DNA of 29,748 nt from NCBI GenBank assembly GCA_002794735.1, contig NBAZ01000061.1:1-29748 (forward strand). Direction: 5' to 3'. The notes beneath the pieces are model-generated. The model was not told the DNA's origin, searched no databases, and saw nothing but the letters and a program-made list of their open reading frames with translations. Each line of letters opens with the position of its first letter. The stretch's first letter is position 1. Of the stretch, positions 1 to 9,780 are shown one piece after another. A program made the position numbers and the translations under genes. This DNA is from Pyrrhoderma lamaoense (Eukaryota > Basidiomycota > Agaricomycetes > Hymenochaetales > Hymenochaetaceae).

Positions 1-200
1 CACGGAAATACCTATTGTTCACTTCGTATGGTGAAGCACACTGGGCCATTGTGCGTATTTCAGGGAATGGATTAGAGAATAAAGGTTCTTGATGAGTAAG
101 CAGTTATAGTATCCAGTCCAGTTTCTTGACTGCACAGCCGGACTCTGTAGTAATTCCGATAAAATGATGAAGATATGTACAACGTTTTTCTTCCTAATAA
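1..200 (-). promoter_or_regulatory. 5' flank of an FunK1 gene left of the window (inferred)
   Basis: This stretch aligns with the DNA immediately upstream of gene F (from 24034) and, less closely, of gene B (from about 9565). It contains the shared landmarks CCTATTGTTCAC, GGGCCATT, GATTAGAGA, TTCTTGATGA and GACTGCACAGC. In F the corresponding first base lies 74 nt before the ATG. A minus-strand B/F-type gene starting just outside the left edge is therefore expected. This is inference; no coding sequence of that gene is visible. Confidence 0.5.
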
Positions 201-1852
201 GAAGGAATGGCTGTAAGCCTTGACACCCATCAAAATCGAGTTTTCTATGAGACAACGGTGGGTTACGGGGATCTACTAGGAGAACATGAAGAGAAGCCTT
301 GGGAGTTACCTGTATCATCTGCTTACAATTCGTATCATAAACTCCGCAAGCATGCACCAACGAATATATGTATCGAAGCAGAAATCATGAGGAGTACCGA
401 AACCAACAGTGGATGTTTCGAGTAGTGGCCTTGATACTAAGAATATGACAACGGATATAAATCTGCATCCGTCCTCTCTCCCGTGATACACTTGCTGCTA
501 GTGACTAGCTAGAGTATTGATTTTGACGATAATCAACTGCTGCACCACACCTTCGTTTCACATTATTCTGCAGAACCGGGCCATAGTGATGACTGTCCAT
601 CTCTTGTCCCATCATCCACACATAAAGTCATGTGCTTTATTGTCTCATACCAGCGCAATTACCATTTGATCGATCACAAGATTATGTTTTCTCTCATGTT
701 TTGCAGTTTCTTCTTATCGCCGTATTTTGCATTTCTTGTTAGATGCCAGCCAGGACCAAGATTACCCTCAGTTACGTGTCCTAGATCCTATTGTACATCT
801 TATCAGAATATAGATACAGGAGCATCCTATCAGCACGTACAAAGCGAGACCTAGCATAATCGCCAAAGGATATGGATGCGGCATGTCTTCATCGGGTGCA
901 TCGAGTGTGAGTTGTTGGTCACAGGACGATGATGACCGCAATGTCGTCTGCAGATGTATGTGAAAAGTGGGTATGTGATAGGAGATTTTCATTTGTGTCC
1001 TCCATTGACATCTAATATCTGAGATCAGGATAGCATCGTAACAACATCTCACTGTTGTTTTCTGTGGACATAGGTGCTATTGGACCTCTTATGTGTATGC
1101 AAGCGTCTAAGTCAGAAGGTTTCGGTCAGTGTACTGACTCTGAAGAGCTGATGTAGAGAGTCGTGTAGCCAACATTCTCTCGACAGCTACGGAATTAAGC
1201 CGTCGAGGATTCACAACGGCATATAACTTTTTATAAGGCTCAAAGAGCGCCTTTTAGCTACTGAGTACGTAATCACAGAAATCATTGGTCAGCCTCTGAT
1301 AGAAGTGTAATACTCATAAATCAACCTTCTCTAAGAATCTCTTGTCAAGTAAAGACGTGGTCCTTAGTATCGCCAACAGTCTTGTCGTACAATGTACTGC
1401 GGTCTCATCATCACTGTCATGACGCAGATGTGTTACATGGACACGCATGATACGGAGCGTGGTGACGTCATGGCTTTCATTGTTCATGCTGGTACTCAGT
1501 ACTGTAGAAGTACCCGTTTGGATTACCGCCGAAGACAAACTGACTCAGACCCGTTTTTATAACCCACAGGTACATTACTGTCATTAACAGATCTTCACGT
1601 CTAATTGGTGGGTACAAAGATTGAAAAAGAGGTATATTGAAAACTTATCTGTAGGTCAGAATTGGACCTTCTAAATTGTATTTAGTAACGAGGGCTTGGG
1701 GCTTAGAGCCTTGTCAATAGCTGTAGCCTGAGATGAAAGTATGTCCTTCTCCGCCCACCGATCGACTTGCAGTACAGTCAGAGTGTTACAAGCTCGTCCG
1801 GGAAGCCTAATAAGAAACGAGCAATAGATATAGAGAGCACAGGAGACTATCT
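1..1852. repeat. Left copy of 1.85-kb direct repeat
   Basis: Near-identical to 24034-25882, with small indels and scattered substitutions. The match begins at the window edge, so the true left end may lie outside. The right end is sharp: both copies read up to ...ACTATCT / ...ATTATCT and then diverge. In the right copy this block starts about 74 nt upstream of the start codon of FunK1 gene F. Its first ~200 nt also resemble the flank upstream of gene B (9565-9780). The block holds no convincing gene: one short frame at 207-425 is broken by an 8-nt indel in the other copy, and another (630-854) shows mostly amino-acid-changing differences. It is best read as duplicated intergenic and promoter DNA. 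Confidence 0.93.
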
Positions 1853-2190
1853 GGGGACTTATTCGGAGGAGGAGCGCAATCAGAAGTTAATTGTGCACTA
1901 CAGCCTCAAGTCTGGAGGCTTATATACCACGAATGTGAGATCAAGAGTAGATAACAAGGGAAATCATGGCGTCCAAGTGGCTATATGCCACTGGACGAAG
2001 GGCTTAAACCATCAGAAACGAGGGGCCATATGATCGAACCCTAACCTCGAGTAAGAGTAGAAAGTGAAGCTGAGTTGTAAGAGTAATAGGCCAGACGCGC
2101 GGCCGAGTAGTAGTAGTGGACTTTCCGGGCGAGTTACAAAGTGCATAATAAATGCACTACGACCGGCTATCTACTTAGCTGGTCCTACTA
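1650..2190. mobile_element. LTR-like dispersed repeat, copy 1
   Basis: The element begins TGTAGGTCAG and ends GGTCCTAC(TA). The ends are short inverted repeats (TGTAGG / CCTACA in the better-preserved right end at 12880), as in LTRs of retrotransposons. It aligns with 12136-12880 along blocks such as CGACTTGCAGTAC, TCAAGTCTGGAGGCTTATAT, GGCTATATG and TTAGCTGGTCCTAC, but lacks about 200 nt of the central GC-rich part. There is no internal retrotransposon coding region and no clear target-site duplication, so it would be a degraded solo LTR or a non-autonomous element. Its first ~200 nt lie inside the 1.85-kb direct repeat. Confidence 0.6.
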
Positions 2191-2598
2191 TAGTATATAC
2201 TTCAACTTATAGATCAATCGGACCTCATTATATTTTTGCTTTCTCAATCACCTTATGTTTTCTCCTTGGTCTGACGTCATGTCGCACCACTTTATGTAAC
2301 TACCTGCTAAGTGGCTCGTTGATGATCTTACAATATGTCCCTGTTTGGCCTTCTCTTGATTCACGTATTGGGTAACCTGCACTACCAGAAGAATCAGAGC
2401 TAAACGACAAAATATTCTATTGAAGCATGTAAAAAACATGCAGACAGAAAAAGATGTACATGTACATGTACATAGGCAGCTAGTTGTATGAGGTACAGAT
2501 CAGTGATGTGAGAGTAAATATAACGAACAAAGTATAGGAATGTAGTGTGTGAGTGTGCGAAAACAAGAATAAAGATATGTATACAAGTTGATATAATG
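2191..2598. other. Downstream flank of gene A; hairpin and TACATG palindrome
   Basis: There is no gene here. The stretch holds a perfect short inverted repeat GCATGT-AAAAA-ACATGC (2425-2441) and a long alternating palindromic run of TGTACA units (about 2455-2473). From about 2455 to the gene A stop codon it matches the 3' flank of gene E (17215-17348). This makes it the untranslated tail and terminator region of A on the minus strand. Confidence 0.5.
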
Positions 2599-5500
2599 TC
2601 ACTTACGTGACCTTGCAGTTCTTTTTCTAGCGTTTAAACCTCTAGTCCGTGTTCTAACAGTATTAGTGGCCGCCGTGGGTGATAACTTCTTCGCCATAGA
2701 TCTTGTTATTCTCCGATTCTCATTCACCACCGGTACCTTTTCTTTCACAGTCCTCTTTGACCGTCCCACAGCTTTTCGGCCTGGAACATGTGCCCTGTTA
2801 TTCTGCTTGTATTTGTGTCCAGACCTTAGCGTCATCCCCTCCATCTCCTCTCTTGGCTCCTCGTTTACATCTTGCGTCATGCTAGATATCGTTGATCCGC
2901 TTGATTTTACATCATTTGACCCTTGTATGGACCTGTCAAGTACATGTTAATACAATGATAATAGTTTATTCGTCACTAAGAAACACACCTTTTCTTGTTT
3001 GTTGGCTGTTGCTCATCGTCTCTAGTATCGTAGGTCGACCGCTTTGATCGTGTTTTGTTGGTCTCATCTTCCGAAACTTCCCAAATATTTCTGACTTTGA
3101 TGCCATTACGCGGGATTCTTTTGAAATACTCCATGATATGCAAGTGTATAGGGTCCTCGTCTGTCGGCAGGATAACTTCAGATCCTTCTTTCTCTGCCCT
3201 TTCGTAAGACGAGACTAGTACATTTCTAATTACTATGATGAGAGCCCTCAAGTCATTTAAATGGTCAGTGAGACACAGAAGATACCGATGAAACTCTGAG
3301 GTGTCAAAGAGAAAGAACTCTCGACTTCTATATTCCATACATCCAGTGAATAGTATATCGCAGATGCGTAATTGTAAGTCTTTTATTCTTTTACTCTCCT
3401 TAGTTGCGGGAACAGCTAAAGAGGCCTCTTGAAAGTTAAAAAGAGTCCAGATAGCAACCCACAAAAACGATTCGAGATCATGTAGGTAGTTTGCCGATAT
3501 TCGCTTTTCTGGAGTGGATCGACTTTTTGTTCAATTTCAGCGAGAGCTTTCATATAGAGATTATGAATAACATCAGCGTTGAGCTCGGATGGGAAACTAG
3601 GGCTAGGTGACGTTTCTGTGGGTTTGAATTGATATTCCTGCTTCATGACTTCGACAGCCATGTAATTTGCTGTACCCTATCAAAGCGAGTTAATTGTCTT
3701 TCCAGATCAACGTGTATAAAAACTTACTACCATACCATCGCCCTCGGCCCTGTCCCCACTCTCTTCGCAAACTCCAAATCTCCAACAAGTCCTCGTTTCT
3801 CTCCAGTAGAGGGATCAGTATATAGGTATAGATTACCAGGACTGAGATCCCGGTGTACCCAGCCTGCTTTGTGGATCACCGATAAAGCTACAAAATCAAC
3901 AATGCATACAACAGTGGAGTAGTAAATCAGTCTCACCTTTCACTGCACATACCAGAACTAGGAATATATCGTCCAGATTTTGCAATTTATTATATGGAAT
4001 AGCGTATTCTTTGTAAACTATTCGATAGTGCCAGCGGTAATTATAAGCTTTCCTTCGTTTCCCCTCCAGTATTCGTTCTTGATCCTCATCCATAACACCC
4101 ATCTTCTTTTCATATCCTTCGAACTCCCACGCCAGAGAATTACTTTCGTCGATGGACCCCCTAAACGGTAATGTTACCCTGTATTTTCTGTGAGGACCCT
4201 TTCCGCGGAGAATAGTCTCTTCAGTGTGGTCCTCACGTTCCCCGAGCTTCACCCTTCCAGATGCAATGGGATTCAGCATCACATTTTGAACGATATCCGC
4301 ATTTATTGGATCATCAATATCCTCTAATATCATCCTACGTATCACGTCTTCGGTTTCGAGCATCTCTGTGGGCCAGAAGTCCTTAATAATAACTGGCTCC
4401 TCCTCACTTTCATCCTCGGCACGGAACGCTTTATATATCCTTGTTGCCGATGAGTAGATTTCACCAGCTTTGGCATCAGATAGAAGGTTCGTCGAGCTTG
4501 TCTTAAAGGTATCCCCAGCTACTTTGAATTCGAAAACTCGCTGATGACCATCATACTTCGCATCCACTGTCGGATCCCATCCGAGATCGATCTTATCCGA
4601 GAACATAAGAGAAAGAACTATCCTGACCATTGTATCTGCGTCCTATATTGTATCCCGTCAGAGTGTGAAGAGGTATAAGTGGAAGGCCATACAGAGTAGA
4701 AATCAAACTCTTCGCTGCATATAATTGTACTGCGACTGTATAGCCATAGTCTCATCCGTGTGTTGTCAATACTAGCACCGAGGGTGAATCGACGACATGG
4801 GTCAATGACCATCGGATGATGAAGACATTGTAGCATCTGTTCTATATACTGTAAAGAACGATGTTAGAATAGAACGATGCTATGTGGTAGATCCAAGCAC
4901 TTACTTCAGATTCATCGCTTTCTGACTTTCTTATAAGGATGCTGAAAGCAGAGTTATACCAATGTCTTCCCTCATACTCTTCTGGATATGTGTCGTCAGG
5001 GCTATTCAAGAATAGAGTAGCATCTGCCTTGATATCGTTATCTATTGTCGGCCACAAGGAGTGCTGTCCATGAGAATATAGATAGCACGTTGGACTCGGT
5101 TTTGGTAAGATCCCACCTAAAGCGGCATCTTCAATGGCATCGAATATATCCTTGAGCAGTTCGACGAAAGTTTTTGTCTCCGAAGATGAGCTGCCATCAG
5201 TCCCCGGAGAGGAGAACGTCCAGGAGTATTTCTTCGTACGGCGATTCCTTCTGAGTGTCTTGTTCGTGATGCATTGCTTCAGGATTCGTTCAACTTTGAT
5301 TTCTGACCGTATGGGAGGTAGTATCTGGTTCAAGAAATACTCGAGGGATTCTTGCCAAATTTCACCACCAAGTTGCCTGATTAGCGCTTCATGAGAAGGT
5401 TCGATATATAGACGATGAATAACAGGGCTTCTGCCTGACGAAGTCGTTACCAGAGTCTTCTCTTTAGATTTAACTGCATTTCCTTCTAGGACTACAGCGT

Positions 5501-5723
5501 CATCCGAGTCGAACCGTGTAGCTCTCCCCTTCCCTTTTGCGTGTCTGTCGGGCATAGACTGTACAATAGGACTAGACCCAATAATGAGTCTTTAGAAAAA
5601 AGTAATGAGTTGTTTAATTCACCTTTTCTGATTATATTGTACCTTCTTCGACTGTTGCTTCTTAGTGTTCTTGGAGCGTGACGGGCCTTCTCGGATAATG
5701 CTCTTGTTCATCTTAGTGGTCAT
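2599..5723 (-). pseudogene. Gene A: FunK1-type fungal protein kinase, one frameshift
   Basis: Seven exons read on the minus strand: 5723-5623, 5571-4905, 4848-4693, 4642-3937, 3887-3736, 3676-2989 and 2932-2599, all with GT-AG introns. The summed coding length (2804 nt) is one base short of a multiple of three. The missing base maps to the T5 run at 3524-3528. Upstream of it the frame reads ALAEIEQKV; after it only the next frame gives ANYLHDLES and everything downstream. Visible features are RRFTLG and LGWDPTV before the kinase core, beta-3 lysine in PVIIKDFWP, catalytic loop HRDLSPGN, GDLEFAK in place of DFG, and GTANYMAVE. The last exon is basic with NRRITRSMAKK. Trp of the WANYL motif is Ser here. 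Known for the family: Ser/Thr-like kinase fold restricted to fungi, substrates largely unknown. Closest paralogue in the window is E. A sequencing error is the alternative to a true pseudogene. Confidence 0.9.
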
Positions 5724-5776
5724 AAGAATAGGAATTGAGGAATGTTTATGAGTCGCGCCGCAGAGGTCACAACCTT

Positions 5777-5792
5777 AACGCGACGCGTCACA
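5777..5792 (-). promoter_or_regulatory. TCGCGT / GTGAC element upstream of gene A
   Basis: Read toward gene A, the site is TGTGACGCGTCGCGTT, 54-69 nt before the ATG. It contains ACGCGT (the MCB core bound by MBF-type G1/S factors in other fungi) and the TCGCGTT core also seen before C and E. The role is inferred from recurrence at paralogues only. Confidence 0.4.
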
Positions 5793-6535
5793 CTTAGGTA
5801 GCACCCCCAACTAAAAGCGCTTCGAAACAAGTGTTTTGTTATTTGAATCTTTCAAGTTATAACTTATATTATTTACATATTCTTCCAAATTATTAAGCAC
5901 CACTAAATATTAAACGTCCTAAAGATGTCATTGATTGATAACTACATATATGAGGAGAACGTCATTATCCAGTCTTTGTTAGCCATGTTTGAGGAGTTAC
6001 TTGTTTAAAGGTAGAAAAATACTAAAAAGTATGCAATAATTGACCGAAGAGGTTACAATTGACTCTGTTATATTATATTGCATACGAAATTTCACAAACA
6101 CTATGTTGTATGTATAAACTTAGTATTCAGAATACTGCGTTAGATGAAATAAAGACAAAGTTACAGCCGAAAAATATAGAAGAAAGTTGGAAAAGATGAC
6201 CCATAAGATTAACAAAAAAGCTAGTCCGAACCTATAAATAGACATACACACAAACTACAAGACTATAGGAATAAAGTAAAAATCTATTGAAACAATATGA
6301 TAGTAATTGTTCGTACACATGCTCTACAACGAAATAGAGTATACTGTAAGGTTAGAAAAATGTGGTATATTTGTTTGCGATAACAAAGGATAAAATTAAA
6401 TTTTGTATTGTAGAGTGATAAGTATATACATGGTAATTCACATAATATTCTACTGACATCATTTCTTCTGTCTCAGAGACATCAAGACCTTGTGTAGCAT
6501 AAATCAGTTAACATTGGCATCAAAGAAATCATGGA
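5793..6535. other. AT-rich spacer between genes A and B
   Basis: I see no open frame with family similarity, no RNA gene and no clear repeat. The stretch is notably AT-rich with many short A and T runs. It holds the 5' flank of A at its right-hand side of the site above and the 3' flank of B near 6400-6535. Confidence 0.4.
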
Positions 6536-9497
6536 TTATGATTTTTTAGTCATAGATCTCGTTATTCGTCGGTTTTGACCTGGTATGATTATTGCAGGTT
6601 CACTGCTATCATGATAACATACATTAGTAACACGTACTTTGGACTGATAACAATCCAATAGAAAACGTACCGTCGTTTTTTTCTGGTTCGTTGACCATCG
6701 TCTCTGGTATCATGGGTATTCCGTTTCAAAGGGCACTCAGTGTTATTACTTTCCGGTATCCTCTGAATAGTCATAATGGGTGTATCCGTTGGAATAGTCC
6801 CGTGAAACAAATCTAAGATACGCGAGTGTATGGATTCCGTATCTGGCGGTAAAATGGGTCCAACTTCTACTTTTGTTTCAATCCTATAGGATGAAACTAA
6901 CACTTCTCTGATCAAGTTGATGGAGACCTTCAGCGCAGTCAGGTGACTGGGGGCGTACTGGAGATGATGTATAAAGACTGCTTTGTCAAAAAGGAAATTT
7001 TCACGCTCCTTGTATTCCATATTTCCAGGGAACAACTTTTCCCTGATACGAGATCGAGAATCTCTCGTTTCTCCTTCGGACATGCGGTCGGTCTCGAAAG
7101 TATATTCAGAGTTGTAGAGCGTCCAAACTAATATCCACCATATCGAATTCAAGATCATGAAGATAGTTAGTCCATGAACCCTGACTGTAAGCAGTCGTAT
7201 CTGAAGTGCTGGTTGCGTCTTTCTCGGAAAATAGAGTGAATGTAGAATCAAGATCGGTGCGATATCCACCAGTATTGTCTTTCTGAGCATCAGTACCGAC
7301 ATCCTTTTTCGTACTAGTATTGATATATGTTTGCTTCATTATATCAACAGCGATGAAATCCGCCGTGCACTATGCACATATAATTAGTTAAAGAATAGAT
7401 TAGTAAGTTCTGATCTTACAGTTCGGATTTCGCTTCTGCCTCTAGTGCCAGCTTTCTTTGCGAACTCCAGATCCCCGACAAGTCCCCGCTTTTCCCCACT
7501 TATTGGATCTGCATATAAGTACAAGTTACTAGGACTAAGGTCTCGGTGTATCCACCCAGCCTTGTGAATCACATATAGAACTACAAAGGTCTCAGCCAAT
7601 CGAAAAAGACAAACAATGACAGACTAACCTTTCACCGCACAAACTATCACTACAAACATATCGTCCAAGCTGCGTAGCATATGGTAGGGTGTAGCGTATT
7701 CTCTAAATGCTATCCGATAATGCCATCTGTGGCAGATACTTTTTCTTCGATTCTCCTCCAACTTCCGTTTGATTTTGCTTGTCTGACCATCCGTCTGTTT
7801 CTGGTACCCAGAAAGTCCAAATTTTCTATAAGTACTCTTACTTCCGACTAGTCTGTTTGGTAAGGCTATTTCATAGCTATCCGAGGGGCCGTTACCGCGA
7901 AGAATAGTCTGCTTGGTGTGATCCTCTCTATCTCCGATTTTCACTCTCCCAGACGCAATCGGGGTTAATGTATAGTTCCGAACGATCTCCTTCTCCGATT
8001 CATCACTTACTTCATCTACGATCCTTTGTCGTATAACATCTTCAGTATCATACATGTCCCCTGGCCAGTAGTCCTTAATGATAACCAACTCCTCTTCACC
8101 TCCATCTTCCAAACGAGACGCCTTATAAATCCTGGTTGCGGAAGTATATACACCATTTGCTTTGGTATCGGATAGAACCTGTGATGAATCTGTCTTGAAT
8201 CGTTTCCCATCTATCTGCAGAACGATACTCTGATGGCCACCATCACGTTCTTCATCCTCTATCGTATCGCATTGGATATCATTGTCTTCTACATATTTTA
8301 CTTCTATTGTCGGATCCCATCCGAGTTCGTCTTTACTAGCGTATAAGAGGGAAAGAACAAGCGCGATCATCGTTCTCGGTTCCTAGATTACATTTTGTCA
8401 GAAATTCGATTTCTAAGGAATAAAGATACATACAGAACAAAAATCAAATTCTTCGCTGCATATGATCGTACTTCGACTATAGAACCATAGCATTGTCCGT
8501 GTTCCATGAACGGTCGAACCAAGCGTGAATCGGCGGCACGGATCAATGACCATGCAATGATGGAGACTATGGATCATCTGCTTGATGTTCTTTAAAGTGC
8601 AAGATTAGTACCGAAGATAGCGGTTGGTCTGAGAGCTCACTTCATATTTGTCATTAACTGACGTAGCAGATTTCTTGAAGTGATATGTGAAAGCGACATT
8701 ATACCAATGTCTACCTTCGAGAATCTCCGGATAGGTGTCTCCCGTGCAATTAAGAAATATATGTCCATCTGGCTTGATATCACTATCCGCTAATGACCAT
8801 GTGGCTCGACCCCCGTCGGTATGAAGATAGCAAGTCTTCTCTGGGGTCTCTACAACTTTTGAAGCTGCATTAGTTATTGCATCAAAGACATCCTTTAATG
8901 GCTTATTGTAGACTTCTGTTTCACGGGTCTTGCTACGCATCGAGCTCGAAGAAAAGCCTTCCCAGTAGTACTTCATCGAGACCTTGTCGTATATGAGTGT
9001 CTCATCTTTGATGCACTGTTCCATAATTTTATCGATATTGAACTCCGGTCGTATAGGGGGTAAGACATTATCAAAGAAGTATTTGACTGATTCACTCCAG
9101 ACTTGACCTCCAATGTGCTTTATTATTGCATGCCGTATGTTTTCCGCAAAGGATCCTCGAACTTTATGATTATCACCTAACCTAGGTTCTATCAAGGTTT
9201 CTAGTGAGATTGAAGTTGATTCCTCGATCGCTTTTCGATCACAACGAAAAGAATTAACACGACCAGGTACTGGTGTACCAGAATTAGAGAAGTCGAAAGA
9301 CACTTCCTTCTCCTTTCCTTTGCCATGTACTTTACGATTAGAATTCGTAACACGAGTGGTTAAGCTGAGTTCGATAATTAGCCGAGGATCAGAAATTGGG
9401 TTAATGAAGATCACCTTTGTGCATAATTATTCTTTGATATTTTAGTGGCCTTTTTTCGTATTGGTGCTCTATGAGTGTTTGCAACACCTCTTGCCAT
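6536..9497 (-). pseudogene. Gene B: FunK1-type fungal protein kinase, one frameshift
   Basis: Exons: 9497-9415, 9364-8641, 8589-8434, 8382-7629, 7580-7420, 7369-6671 and 6602-6536. The sum is 2644 nt, one more than a multiple of three. The extra base is a T in GAATTC at 7145-7150: the text reads HDLEF then breaks, while removing one T would give HDLESIWW in register with gene C. The start at MARGVANTHRAP was chosen because gene F has the matching MVKHDPKPQRAP. Core features are VIIKDYWP, HRDLSPSN, GDLEFAKK, and CTADFIAVD in place of the usual GTPxFMAVE. The last exon is tiny (22 codons) and encodes NRRITRSMTKKS. A B/F-only insert rich in charged residues follows GWDPTIEVKYV. Either a recent pseudogene or a base-calling error; the rest of the frame is clean. 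Confidence 0.9.
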
Positions 9498-9780
9498 GGT
9501 GGTTAGAGTGTGTGGTTCCACGGAGGGTGGTGGCGAGGGAACAAAAGCAGTCACACATAACGCAACGTTTAACGAATACAACCTATTGTTCACTAGTACA
9601 ATAATAGCCGCTGGGCCATTGCGCGTAGCTTTGAAGACGGATTAGAGAGTAGTGATTCTTGATGAATAAGCTATTATTACATCAAGTACTCCAGTTTATT
9701 GACTGCACAGCTAGTACTTGAAGTAATGGAGTCAGGATTGATGATTTAAGGAGATGTACAACATTTCACTGTTCTTGAGG
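9498..9780 (-). promoter_or_regulatory. 5' flank of gene B, shared with gene F and the window's left edge
   Basis: It is homologous to 23961-24220 and, from about 9565, to positions 1-200. Read toward B it contains TTGCGTTATGTGTGACTG (9548-9565), which matches the F version TGTGTTATATGTGACTG. Both look like C-to-T decayed forms of the TCGCGTT plus GTGAC element of A, C and E. Confidence 0.5.

Larger units (their letters stand above)
2440..9780. repeat. Two-gene duplication module, copy 1 (A+B)
   Basis: Gene A, gene B and the 5' flank of B are collinear with gene E, gene F and the flank of F (17160-24240). The pairing shows in the 3' flank of A against E, the A/E-specific text (DPTVDAKYDGHQR), the B/F-specific text (EPRTMIALVLSLLYAS, DELGWDPTIE) and the shared flank beyond B and F. 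The A-B spacer (812 nt) and the E-F spacer (435 nt) differ. The copies are diverged, so this is an old segmental duplication compared with the 1.85-kb repeat. Confidence 0.8.

Noticed and set aside
207..425. 72-codon plus-strand frame in the direct repeat
   Set aside because: The other copy (24234 onward) has a net 8-nt deletion that breaks the frame; no recognisable motif.
630..854. 74-codon frame kept open in both copies of the direct repeat (also 24651-24875)
   Set aside because: Of the few differences, about three change the amino acid and one does not, so there is no sign of constraint. It is open because the copies are young.
1650..2190. Full LTR retrotransposon using the repeat copies as paired LTRs
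   Set aside because: The DNA between copies is kinase genes, not gag-pol; no target-site duplication or primer-binding site is visible. Only a solo LTR-like element is supported.
2666..2950. Plus-strand frames opposite the last exon of gene A
   Set aside because: Antisense shadow of a coding exon; the minus strand carries the conserved tail and fits the splice phase.
3524..3528. Programmed ribosomal frameshift in gene A
   Set aside because: No slippery heptamer with following structure is evident, and E reads through the same region without a shift; mutation or base-call error is simpler.
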